Below are positions 20,201 through 23,903 of a stretch of 34,220 bases of DNA, piece after piece. Numbering within the stretch: position 1 is the first letter of the stretch; the number at the start of each line of letters is the position of its first letter. A program made the position numbers and the translations under genes. This DNA comes from Streptomyces sp. MspMP-M5. Lineage in GTDB: Bacteria > Actinomycetota > Actinomycetes > Streptomycetales > Streptomycetaceae. Location of the stretch: the NCBI RefSeq assembly GCF_000373585.1, contig NZ_KB891911.1:1-34220 (forward strand). Reading direction: 5' to 3'. The notes beneath the pieces were generated by a model. It ran no database searches, was not told the origin of the DNA, and saw nothing but the letters and a program-made list of their open reading frames with translations.

Positions 20201-20757
20201 GTGTGCGGCACGACCACGCCCTTGGGCGCGCCGGTGGAGCCCGAAGTGTAGATGACGTAGGCGGGGTGCCCGGGGTGCAGCGGGGAGAGCCGGTCCCCGT
20301 CGTCCGGGGCGCGGTCGGGGCCGGCGGCGGCCCGGATCGCGGCCGGGTCGTCGAGGACCACGGCCGGGCGGGCGTCGGCGAGCATCAGGGCGCGGCGCTC
20401 GGCCGGGTACGCCGGGTCCACCGGCAGGAAGGCGCCCCCCGCCTTGGCCACGGCCAGCTCCGCGACGACCAGTTCGACGGAACGGGGCAGGACCAGCGCC
20501 ACCGTCCGCTCCGGCCCCACCCCACGGCCGATGAGGACGTGCGCGAGGCGGTTGGCCCAGGCATCGGCCTCCCGGTACGACCAGGTCCGCCGGCCGTCCG
20601 TCAGCGCGGTCGCCTCCGGGCTACGGGCCACCCACCGTGCGAACAGGTCCGCGAGCGCCGGGGCGGGGACCGGACCGGCCGGGCCCGGCTCCGGATCGAG
20701 GGTCCGGACCCGCGGTGCGGTGGGCTCGGGGGCTGAACTCTGGTGCTGGTCCGTCAT
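2149..20757 (-). CDS. NRPS-1, five-module peptide synthetase (6202 aa)
   Basis: Giant cytoplasmic assembly-line enzyme that activates and joins five amino acids. Approximate residues: A1 30-510, T1 528-595 (Ser558), C2 612-1045, A2 1070-1560, T2 (Ser1615), E2 1665-2110, C3 2120-2550, A3 2575-3070, T3 (Ser3126), E3 3170-3630, C4 3640-4070, A4 4095-4590, T4 (Ser4642), E4 4690-5150, C5 5160-5590, A5 5610-6095, T5 (Ser6146). All C domains keep HHxxxDG and all carriers keep GGDS. T2-T4 have GGDSI, usual before an E domain. C3, C4 and C5 begin with PLTPxQxG (DCL type); C2 begins with QQRLWFLDDL (LCL type). The protein starts directly with an A domain, so the N-terminal residue should be a free L-amino acid, and it ends in a T domain without thioesterase. 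The ATG follows an AAGGA site. Codon 2707 is TTA (12637-12639). Predicted order: L-D-D(Val)-D-L. Confidence 0.97.
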   Translation of the reverse strand: MTDQHQSSAPEPTAPRVRTLDPEPGPAGPVPAPALADLFARWVARSPEATALTDGRRTWSYREADAWANRLAHVLIGRGVGPERTVALVLPRSVELVVAELAVAKAGGAFLPVDPAYPAERRALMLADARPAVVLDDPAAIRAAAGPDRAPDDGDRLSPLHPGHPAYVIYTSGSTGAPKGVVVPHTGLGAFAAAAADRYAVGPGDRVLQFSSPSFDAAVLELCASLLAGATLVVPPDGPWLGDELVAVLAEHRISHALIPPAALATVPADGARLPGLRTLIVGAEACPAELADRWAPGRRMINSYGPTEATIVASWTGPLSAGGGTPSIGRPLPQTRARILDEAMRPVPDGTAGELYVGGPGVARGYLGRPGLTAARFVADPFGPPGARLYRTGDLVRRDPAGELEFLGRADRQVKIRGFRVEPGEIEAALARLPEVADAVVLVREDEPGHRRLVGYVTPGDPARPPRPAPLRAALARSLPAHMVPSAVVVLDTFPLTAHHKIDRRALPTPDAVRAPEPGRHAPRTPAERTLAAIWSEVLAVPEPGTTDDFFDLGGDSVLATRVLSRIRAALGVRLTVRDVFGARTLAGLAVLLDEPATAAAPAPVTPARRDGPLPLSAAQQRLWFLDDLTPGGTEYNTGVGMRLRGPLDTGALRRALDRLTARHDSLRTTFATVDGQGVQRVADTAVLPLATADLRDRPAAHRAQEADRLLTEELRRPFDLREGPLTRALLIRLADDEQLLLLAQHHIVTDGWSVGVLVRELAALYGAEADGGTDDLEESILQYPDFAVWERAHRTPGRYADDLAYWKRHLTGMPQLDLPVDRPRPPVRTTSGAAHRHRLPANLAERLRALARARGTTLFTLFAGAAAVLFSRYTRQRDIVFGTVTNGRDRRELEDVTGFFVNTLVLRTDVDGTATVDAFLDTLRGTLLDAFSHAGVPFDRLVEELAPPRDPGRTPLVQVLVVQQTPMVHPREAGGVRIEEHPLPRPAARFDLVLEFLPHPDGSLGLTVEYNTDLFDARTVARMSRQLHLLLDGMADGPHRTVADLPLLTDDERRTMLDAWNTPQQDGPDTALPALLEAQAARTPDRTAVVCGDTRLTYAELNRRANRLARLLVGQGAGPETLVALALPRSADLVPVLWAVLKAGAGYLPVDPGYPAERIRFMLADAAPALVLTTRDTAHCLPRDTERLVLDAPETAARLAGQAADDLTDADRSRPLETAHPAYAIYTSGSTGRPKGVVVTHRSVADLATWAAARFGPRLSHVVASTSLNFDVSVFELLCPLLSGGSVEVVADLPALADRPGTAPRRAGLLSGVPSVISRMLTRGAGGVTADTVVLAGEALPARTVQEIRETMPSSEVANVYGPTEATVYATAWFAGDARPEQAPPIGRPVARTRCYVLDGRLRPQPPGVAGELYLGGGGLARGYLRRPGLTARRFLADPFAGPGSRMYRTGDLVRWTGDGELEYLGRVDQQVKVRGFRIELGEVEEALLRCPGVAQAAAATRETDGHPRLIGYVVPEPGADPAPGALRRRLGRTLPDYMVPATVLVLDALPLNPNGKLDRAQLPAPDWTTDATTEFVAPRTATERALAAVWTEVLRVRRVGVEDNFFSLGGDSILSIQVVARARQAGLAITSRDVYRHQTVAALARCADAAERPAAPAPAAEPTGTSPLTPIQRWLFEADPARAAHFGQTLSVELTEDLDAAALEGALRDLTEHHAALRSRFPAAGDGRRHQHIDRTAPPVVLHRHAGPDDDAPHLGPFDLERGPLLRAVLHDRGADRPRVLHLAVHHLVVDGVSWRILLEDLDRAYRARRGGGDAAPLPASSPLRHWARRLTGHAETGGFRDEAAYWTAAARAGDPALPVDRTGANTYASARSVTVRLTPQQTAALLHTLPGAYRTEVNDVLLSALGRVLGTWTGRDTVPVDVEGHGRAELFADVDLSRTVGWFTTRYPVALTVAPDAGWDTVLKSVKEQLRAVPGRGLGYGVQRYLTRPAGLPAGPSAGISFNYLGRFGLPDTDGGLYRGPHRPLALDADPAAERPHALEVVGQLDGDALEFTWFYSVNLHHEATAARLADEFAAALGEIARHAARPGAGGRTPSDFPLAALDQPALDRLVGDDARAVEDIHPLTPTQAGMLFHRLAQDDGGVYFQQLTFVLDGVPDPKVLAAAWQQVTDRTPVLRGRVVWQDVPEPLMVVENGVTLPVAHLDWRALPPEARDARLRELLARDRRHGMDLATAPLQRLVLARLSATEVRVVWSFHHLVLDGWSLFQVLSDVFGCHAGLSGPADGNGPAPEAAPPARRPFRDYVAWLRERDPAEAEGHWRARLDGLTEPTALPYDREPRESHRTESTEAVRVTLPTALTGRLADLAKDAGVTMNTLVQGAWAVLLARQSGRSEVVFGTTVSGRPPELPGAEAMTGLFIATVPTRLTVPSEGTLPDWLRRVQEIQTEDRRFDFVPLARLSAFSELPERTALFDSIVVFENYPAGDHLAAAHGLRLSALDGIETTNYPLSLVAYPGPELALRLGYDPELFDTATVELMAEYLTVLLAGMAADAHRPPARLPVLGAARRRQVVEEWNDTATALPDGTVAQLFADQVRRTPDALAVDAGDVRLTYRELDARAEALAHRLAALGVRPEQPVGVLMDRSAALVVAQVALAKAGGVYVPLDGRAPHERLRLLLGETTADLVLTDAAWQDTARAVAPGGRTLRVTAAAPDMTEHENSSLPALHPDNALQLMFTSGSTGRPKGVAVRHRDVVALAFDRAFEGHERVLVHSPAAFDAATYELWVPLLRGGRAVLAPPGDLEAATVRRAVAEQGVTCLWLTAGLFRLLAQEDPTCLRGAREVWTGGEAVPGAAVRRVLDACPDLAVVDGYGPTETTTFATRRVFRAGDPLPATLPIGRPLDNTRGYVLDGALRPQPPGIPGELYVAGAGVARGYHGRPGATAARYLADPFGPPGSRMYRTGDLVRWSAGGELHFVGRTDDQIKIRGFRVEPAEIEAALTHHPAVAEALLTAVAADGRKRLAAYLVPAPDATVPPAQELRDFLAERLPDYMLPAAFVTLDALPLTGNGKVDRRRLPAPRWSPAPGGTHRAPREGAERTLADIWRELLGVEQVGADDNFFMLGGDSILSIQVVSRARRAGLNLTPRDVFRHPTVAALAAATGAAAPVTGTDPVTGEVPLLPIQRWFLDARPARPGHFNQSVVVELAEEPDIRALEAALAALWAHHDALRARFTQCADGGWQQHCPAADAAEPPALRVHDLTGRDARECATAVEAAMAEAHAGFDLAHGPLLAARLFTGAPDAPPRLFLTAHHLVVDGVSWRILLEDLESGYRRARTGEPAAPPARTTSVQEWSRLLHERTEAGGFAAEQAYWEAAAGHCAVPLPADADGANTIADLGTVTVRLDRPRTAALLRDVPAAYRTQINDVLLTALGRVLADWTGRRTVAVGLEGHGREDALFDGVDLSRTVGWFTTLFPVALDVPDGDWGTALKSVKEQLRAVPGRGLGHGALRRLAVEGALAGTPQPRISFNYLGRFDWSGGGGLIRGVRGGLDGAAAPENVRPHLLDVVGRVEDGCLELTWYHSHAVHRTETVTALATGMRTALEEIVAHCAGPDAGGRTPSDFPLARLDQATVDRVAGNGREVADLYPLTPMQAGMLFHTLMDPASHTYVNQVQLVLSGVRDPAALATAWQRTADANPVLRTRLVWAQTPEPLQVVQTRATVPVTHHDWTGRSTEASERALETLLAEDRAAGLDLTRAPLMRLALIRLPADRVRLVWTFHHVLLDGWSAAQVFDEVCERYAALTAGRAPEVPARAPFDGYLRWLAGQDTGQAEHHWRTALAGFTEPTRLPKDRTPAQAHRASSSASVHLALDAAESARLRRTAQHAGLTMNTVLQGAWALLLSRYSASDDVVFGTTVSGRPATLPGVESMVGLFINTLPTRVRTDGRRALLDWLRELQTAQSEARRFDFVSLADIRSWSELPPGTSLFETIVVFENYPFDSDALARHGLGLTSERDLEPTNYPLSVIVAPGERLTVALDHDPAVFDTATVERLGAGLRTLLTAMAADPDRRLAELPLLTDDEHHRVVAEFGGAVVPRPRRTLPEVFQAQAARTPHAPAVLAGADRLTYRELNDRANRLARLLIAAGAGPERFVALALPRTADLAVALLAVLKSGAGYLPIDPGHPAERVAFLLDDIAPDLVLTTGATAGRLPDGPTARLFLDDPGLADHLAAGPAADLDDTERTGPLLADHPAYVLHTSGSTGVPKGVVVTHASVVALADWAAAEFGPRGLAHVVASTSLNFDVSVFELLCPLLASGRVEIVRDLLALAERPEPWTAGLLSAVPSALGRLLAEDTVHVTADTVVLAGEALAARTVREVRAAVPGCRVANLYGPTEATVYATAWHCDPADPDRTPPIGRPVAGARAYVLDARLRPVPVGVPGELHLAGTGVARGYFARPGLTARCFLPDPFGPPGERMYRTGDLVRWDAEGRLEYLGRTDDQVKVRGFRIELGEVEAALARHPDVAAAAARVVATDGHKRLVGYAVARGAAAPDPVALRAFLARSLPDHLVPALIVPLERLPLGPTGKLDRRALPAPGPAAAPAAGHVPPRTDAERVLAAIWAEVLGVAQVGAEDNYFALGGDSILSIRIVSAARRAGLALTPGQLFVHQTVAALAAAAGEPRAAAATAEQGPVVGEIPLTPVQHWLFATMPDHPAHFTQALSFHLAADTDEDALRTALGAVLDHHDALRMRYRTTEDGHWRQYGTLPGTGAALEVRDLTTRRPDEHPAALRALTRELSAGFDLAEGPLLKAALCHLGGQDRPVLLLVAHHLVVDAVSWRILLEDLDTAYRQARTGGRALLGPKTTSFRAWAERLCEHTAAGGFDDELPYWQEPGGHHALPTDHTGRNTADSEETVTVRLEAEETRRLLQDVPDVYRTRIDDVLLCALGRVLARWTGHDRVLIGLEGHGREELFDDVDLSRTVGWFTTMFPVALDLPPHADLASALKSAKEGLRALPRHGLGHGALRHLRTPAPAGLPAAPQIVFNYLGRQDWSASEDGGLLHAPYGALDGDLDPAADRPHLIDVVGQVADKRLEFTWSYSANLHRRATVARLAEETAAELRAILRHCAAPGAGGRTPSDFPLVSLDQRTVDRLAGDGRDVTDIYPLTPTQTGLVFHALDEPGQGLYVEQATFVLDGVTDPALLAAAWQQVVDRTPVLRTAVLLGDVPAPLQIVHRAVTLPVTTLDWSDRTPDERDAALARLLAEDRDRGIALDRPPLLRLTLVRLGPSEVRVVWTFHHVLLDGWSVFQVLSDVFACHTALAHGTEPRLPDRRPFAEYVAWLAAQDPAPAEEHWRRALAGLTAPTPLPYDRRPAPDAPTRAGSWLPDRLGERETAALQDFARRHHLTLNTVVQGAWALLLSRWSGEREVCFGSTVSGRPAGLPGADTIPGLFIATLPVRCDVAGGAAPADWLGALQTAQATARGFDHVPLAALRDWSDVPGGTPLFESLVVFENYPINDTAATAHGLRVRDLHALEATNYPLTVVISPGTRLSVELGYDPRYFEESTARSLAAQLTHTLAAIAAAGSPGGPATLDAIATLPPAEHARLTAPAAPDPVPPATLAALVEAAVDRWPDAPAVSAPDLCLTFAELEARANRLAHRLIARGAGPGDLVALVLPRSAEMIVAQLATAKAGAAYLPVDPGYPAERIALMLRDAAPAVTLEAAELHALLADEDAPGHRPTDRDRSRPLDLGDPAYVLYTSGSTGTPKGVVVTHRGLAAFAAAEADHYQVRPGDRVLAFATPSFDASVLELCLALPNGARLVVPPPGPLLGTQLAEVLRAERVTHTLLPPAALGTVPPGTAGTLPDLRTLIVGADACGADLVARWAPHHRMINSYGPTEATVVATWSGPLRPDGSAPPIGRPRPGSCSYVLDARLRPVPDGVPGELWLTGPSLARGYLRRPGLTAARFVADPYGPPGTRMYRTGDLVRRDAHGELHYLGRTDHQLKLRGHRIEAGEVEATLAGHPAVRDAVVTLREDEPGTPRLVAHLLAAPGTDVPSAAELRAFAARTLPGPMVPSAFVVLERFPLTENGKTDRAALPAPGPELPEPAARLAPRTPTEEFLAGLWAEVLGRPVGVEDDFFALGGDSLRSLQLASRTNETFGVHLTPRDVLTARTVAALADLVEEHVLRELEDAARDSDPDQR
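5290..9850 (-). other. NRPS-1 module 4 (C-A-T-E)
   Basis: DCL-type condensation domain (HHVLLDG), A domain, GGDSI carrier and epimerization domain. The pocket reads D-V-F-S-V-A-L-V-Y-K, so module 4 should load the same amino acid as module 2. The A3 motif begins HTSGSTG rather than YTSGSTG. The E-domain active site reads HHLVVDAVSW, with Ala where modules 2 and 3 have Gly; the catalytic second His and the Asp are kept, as are EGHGR and NYLGR, so it is probably active. Prediction: D-residue at position 4. Confidence 0.8.
9838..14415 (-). other. NRPS-1 module 3 (C-A-T-E), probable D-Val
   Basis: DCL-type condensation domain (HHLVLDG), A domain, GGDSI carrier and intact epimerization domain. 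The pocket reads D-A-Y-W-W-G-G-T-F-K, which I recognise as a valine-type code (compare DAFWIGGTFK). The in-frame TTA codon of NRPS-1 lies in this A domain. D-Val is the best-supported residue of the five; isoleucine or 2-aminobutyrate remain possible. Confidence 0.75.
14424..18945 (-). other. NRPS-1 module 2 (C-A-T-E)
   Basis: LCL-type condensation (HHIVTDG), A domain, carrier with GGDSI and an epimerization domain (HHLVVDGVSW, EGHGR, NYLGR all present). The pocket reads D-V-F-S-V-A-V-V-Y-K by eye. It matches module 4 at nine of ten positions and shares six of ten with a valine code I recall (DFESTAAVYK); the substrate is unresolved. The E domain predicts a D-residue at position 2. Confidence 0.8.
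18963..20757 (-). other. NRPS-1 module 1 (A-T, loading)
   Basis: Loading module with no condensation or epimerization domain. The A domain has YTSGSTGAPKG near residue 170. Aligned by eye to GrsA-PheA, the ten pocket residues read D-A-L-L-I-G-S-I-V-K. This is nearly the pocket of module 5. It shares six of ten positions with one leucine code I remember (DAWLYGAVMK), so a bulky hydrophobic residue is possible, but this is weak. The lack of E predicts an L-configured first residue, as a head-to-tail cyclase of the SurE type prefers for the attacking amine. Confidence 0.8.
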
Positions 20758-20810
20758 GTTGGTCAGTCCTTCTGGGCGGGGACGGGGCGGCCGGCGGGAC
20801 GTGCGGCGGG

Positions 20811-20836
20811 CCGCCCGGACAAGCGGGGCCGGGCGG
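20811..20836 (-). terminator. Intercistronic hairpin between PBP-TE and NRPS-1
   Basis: Perfect 8-bp inverted repeat: CCGCCCGG at 20811-20818 and CCGGGCGG at 20829-20836, with a 10-nt loop. It lies in the 138-nt gap between the PBP-TE stop and the NRPS-1 start and has no T tract. It could be a partial terminator, attenuator or RNA-stability element that sets the ratio of cyclase to synthetase. In DNA this GC-rich chance hairpins are common, so the function is uncertain. Confidence 0.35.
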
Positions 20837-20895
20837 AGCGGAGCCGGAGGGGCGAGCGGGTGGGGAGGTGCACCTCGGCGTCCGCCGGGCCCGGT

Positions 20896-22251
20896 TCAGG
20901 CGGTGGCGGAGCGGCGGGCCGTGCGGCCGGAGATCTGGAGGCGGTCGACGGCCCCGCTGTCGGGGTCCCGCAGGAAGCGTCCGCCCGGCACCGGACGACC
21001 GGTGGCGGGGTCCACCAGGTCGAAGGAGAGATCCGGGTAGCAGACCAGCGGGGCCGGGGTGTCGCCGTTCACGGTGAGGGACAGGGTGCCCGCGGCGTCC
21101 GCGGTGACCAGGTATGCGACGGTGCCGTTGCGGTAGCTCCCGGCGCCCTGGGGCAGCGCGCCGGCCGGGCCCCGCTCGGGCGGCCGGGCGGCCGGCGGGA
21201 CCGGTTCCCCGGTGATCTCGCCGATTTCCGCGGCGAGTTCGTGCCACAGGGCGGTGCCGTTGTTGGCGTTGGCGGTGAAGGCGACCACGGTTCCGGTGTC
21301 CGGTTCGGCCCGCAGATGGCAGGAGGTGCCCTGGGCGTTGCCGTCGTGGCCGCACCACTGCCGGGCGTCCTGCTGGAAGAGCGCGAGGCCCGGTCCCCAG
21401 GCGTCGGCGAGCGCGCCCGGGGCGGCGCCGGGCACCGGGCTGCGCATCTCCTCGGCGGCCTCGGGTGTCAGCACCGCGCGGGGACCCGCACCGGTCAGCG
21501 CCCGCCCGAGAGCGACCAGGTCGAGGGCGCTCGCCGCCAGTCCGCCCGCCGGAGCCTCGACCGGCGCGAGGGTCTGGCGTACCGGCCGTACCCGACCGGA
21601 GACCGGGTGGACGGAGTGGCCGCGGGCGACCGGCCGCCCGGGAGCCGGCTCCCCCAGGAAGGCGGGCGCGGTGCCCAGCGGTTCGAGGACCAGCGTCCGC
21701 ACCGCGTCGCGCCAGGCCATGCCGGTGATCTCCTCGATCAGCCGCCCGGCGGCGACGTAGCCGGCGTTGGAGTACGAGAAGCCGGTGCCGGGCACGCACA
21801 CCGTGTCCGGGCCGGCGCAGTACGTGGCGAGGTAGCGCGCGGCCGTCAGCCCGGCCACGTCGTCCGAGTCGGGCCCGGTGGGCAGTCCCCCCGTGTGGCT
21901 GAGCAGCTGCCGCACGGTCAGGTGCGGAGCGCGGCGCAACTCCGGTAGATGCGTCCCGGCGAGGTCGTCGAGGTCGAGGTCACCGTCTTCGGCCAGGAGC
22001 AGCACCGCAGCGGCCGTGTAGGGCTTGGTCAGCGAGCCCAGCGGCACCGCCGTCTCGGCGGTGAGCGGCCGGCCGGTCCCGGCATCCGCCACGCCGGTGT
22101 GCAGCGGGTAGGTCACCCCGTCGAGGTGAACGGCGAGTTGGGCGCCCGGCACCTGATGGGCGCGGGCGAGGGTGTCCAGACGCTCTTGTAAGAGAGGGCG
22201 TATCCGGGTCGGCTGCCGGTTCGCGACCGGCGCGCTCGAAGCATGCGGCAT
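20896..22251 (-). CDS. PBP-type thioesterase / peptide macrocyclase (SurE-like)
   Basis: Stand-alone serine hydrolase of 451 aa with the class C beta-lactamase / D-Ala-D-Ala peptidase fold. Motif 1 is S73-L-T-K76 (nucleophile and general base), motif 2 is Y160-S-N162 and motif 3 is H302-D-G. A C-terminal beta-rich stretch (about 350-451) matches the lipocalin-like domain of SurE-family cyclases, and the length equals that family. Known members (surugamide, desotamide, mannopeptimycin and pentaminomycin clusters) act in trans on TE-less NRPS lines, taking the peptide from the last carrier and closing it head to tail. The position directly before an NRPS gene without TE supports that role. ATG at 22251 has GGGAG upstream. 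Codon 21 is TTA (22189-22191), suggesting bldA dependence. No signal peptide is visible, unlike true penicillin-binding proteins. A self-resistance peptidase is the alternative. Confidence 0.85.
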   Translation of the reverse strand: MPHASSAPVANRQPTRIRPLLQERLDTLARAHQVPGAQLAVHLDGVTYPLHTGVADAGTGRPLTAETAVPLGSLTKPYTAAAVLLLAEDGDLDLDDLAGTHLPELRRAPHLTVRQLLSHTGGLPTGPDSDDVAGLTAARYLATYCAGPDTVCVPGTGFSYSNAGYVAAGRLIEEITGMAWRDAVRTLVLEPLGTAPAFLGEPAPGRPVARGHSVHPVSGRVRPVRQTLAPVEAPAGGLAASALDLVALGRALTGAGPRAVLTPEAAEEMRSPVPGAAPGALADAWGPGLALFQQDARQWCGHDGNAQGTSCHLRAEPDTGTVVAFTANANNGTALWHELAAEIGEITGEPVPPAARPPERGPAGALPQGAGSYRNGTVAYLVTADAAGTLSLTVNGDTPAPLVCYPDLSFDLVDPATGRPVPGGRFLRDPDSGAVDRLQISGRTARRSATA

Positions 22252-22393
22252 GAGGAAGGAACTCCCGGGACTCGGAACTCACGGGGGAATGACGTGACTG
22301 CCTGCCGTGGGACCGGCCGCTCCGGTGGGGCGGGCCGGCCGGTCAGCCGGCGCGGCGGCGGCCGGTGGGGCCGGGGCCGCGCGGCGCACGGCG

Positions 22394-23602
22394 CTATGAC
22401 CTCCGGACCTCCAACGGCAGATGGCGCGGGCTGACGATCACGGCCGGGTTCTGGAGCACCACGTCGCGGTCGTCCGGGACCGCGAGATCGGAGAACCGAT
22501 CCAGCAGCAGGCGCAGGGCGATCCGTGCCTCCAGCCTGGCCAGCGGCGCCCCGAAACAGAAGTGGATGCCGTGGCCGAAGGTCAGGTGGGGGTTGGGATG
22601 GCGCGTCACATCGAAGCGGTCGGGCTCGGCGAACCGGGCCGGGTCACGGTTGGCGGCGGCGAGGTGCGGCATGACCAGCGTGTCGGCCGGCAGGGTGTGG
22701 CCGCCGATCTCCACCTCCCGCGTGGTGCGCCGGCCCAGTTCGGGAAAGGGCGGCAGCCACCGCAGCACCTCCTCCAGGGCCGCCGGCAGCCGCCCCGGCT
22801 CGGCTCGCAGCAGGGCGGCGGCATCGGGGTGGGCATCCAGGCAGAGCACCGCGTTGCCCAGCAGGGCGGTGGTGGTGATGTGCCCGGCGACGAGCAGCAG
22901 CGCGACGAAGCCGACGATCTCCTGGTCGGTCAGGCGGACGCCGTCCGCCTCGGCCGCCAGGAGTCTGCCGGTCAGGCCGTCGCCCGGGGCCCGACGGTGG
23001 CGGCGGATGTGGTCGAGAAGGTAGCCGTTCATCTCCCGCACGGTGGGCGCGAGGGCGTTCAGGGCGCGTTCGAGATCGGCCATGTCCGGCGCGTCGCCGA
23101 GGTCGTCTCCGCCGAAGAGGACCGCCGCCCACTCCTGGAACAGTCCACGGTCCTCGGCCGGTACGCCCAGCAGTTCGCCGATCACGATGACCGGCAGGGG
23201 GTAGGTCAGCGCCTCCACCACGTCGAAGCGGTCGCGATCCGCGACGGCGTCGAGCAGTTCGGTGGTCAGCGTGTGGATCCGTGGCTCCAGTCCGGCCACC
23301 ACACGAGGGGTGAACGCCTGGCTGACGAGGGTACGCAGGGTGCGGTGGCGCGGCGGGTCCATGCCGACGAAGTTGCCCTCGCGGAAGGTCTCGAAGTCCG
23401 GCTGGGTGGGGGTCAGTCCGGAGAGGTCGGAGGAGTAGGTGGCCGGGTCGGCCAGTACCGCGGCCACGCTCCGGTGGTCGAGAACCTGCCAGACGCCCTG
23501 CCGTTCGTCGTGGCGCACCGGGCCGGCCGCTTGCAGGGCCACCCACCGGCCGATCAGCTCGTCGAAGACGGTGGGCGACGCACTCAGTTCTTTGCTGGTC
23601 AC
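22394..23602 (-). CDS. Cytochrome P450 (tailoring hydroxylase)
   Basis: Soluble bacterial class I P450 of 402 aa. Visible motifs: I-helix oxygen-binding AGHITT at 239-244, ExxR at E278-R281, and heme-binding FGHGIHFCFG with the thiolate ligand Cys349. A C-helix motif DPPRHRTLR lies near residue 82. The start is the GTG at 23602, preceded by AGGGAGAA; an upstream extension of the frame has no P450 homology. It is the first gene of the minus-strand run, 142 nt before the PBP-TE, so it probably oxidises a carrier-bound amino acid or the finished peptide (beta-hydroxylation, aromatic hydroxylation or cross-linking). Electron partners (ferredoxin, reductase) are not encoded in the window. No TTA codon was seen here, unlike the next three genes. 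Confidence 0.93.
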   Translation of the reverse strand: MTSKELSASPTVFDELIGRWVALQAAGPVRHDERQGVWQVLDHRSVAAVLADPATYSSDLSGLTPTQPDFETFREGNFVGMDPPRHRTLRTLVSQAFTPRVVAGLEPRIHTLTTELLDAVADRDRFDVVEALTYPLPVIVIGELLGVPAEDRGLFQEWAAVLFGGDDLGDAPDMADLERALNALAPTVREMNGYLLDHIRRHRRAPGDGLTGRLLAAEADGVRLTDQEIVGFVALLLVAGHITTTALLGNAVLCLDAHPDAAALLRAEPGRLPAALEEVLRWLPPFPELGRRTTREVEIGGHTLPADTLVMPHLAAANRDPARFAEPDRFDVTRHPNPHLTFGHGIHFCFGAPLARLEARIALRLLLDRFSDLAVPDDRDVVLQNPAVIVSPRHLPLEVRRS

Positions 23603-23876
23603 CGGTTCTCCCTGAAGTACGGGTTCTGGACGGGGCTTTTCTGTACGGCAGTTGGGCCCAGGACTGTTCGGCGGCCCGACGTCCGGAAAAGACAACTCGC
23701 CAGGTGGTGCAAGATTTTTACTATCACAGCCCTTTCGTGGCCTTGACTGCTTTGCGATTAATTCTGTGTTGCCGCCAGCCGAATTGGGCGACCATCGGGA
23801 GAAGCGCCCGCGGGCAGGCGTCGGCAACGGCCGCCATAGGCCGGCCCCAACGCCCGACGGCACCCCTGCACCGCAT

Positions 23877-23903
23877 CCAGGAGTTCCGGGAGTTGCGGGA
23901 CTT
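23877..23903. repeat. Three tandem 9-bp units
   Basis: The plus strand reads ccaggagtt, ccgggagtt and gcgggactt in direct succession. Each unit differs from its neighbour at one or two bases. It lies about 275 nt upstream of the P450 start inside the gene-poor stretch. Function unknown; it may be a chance or slippage repeat. Confidence 0.4.
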
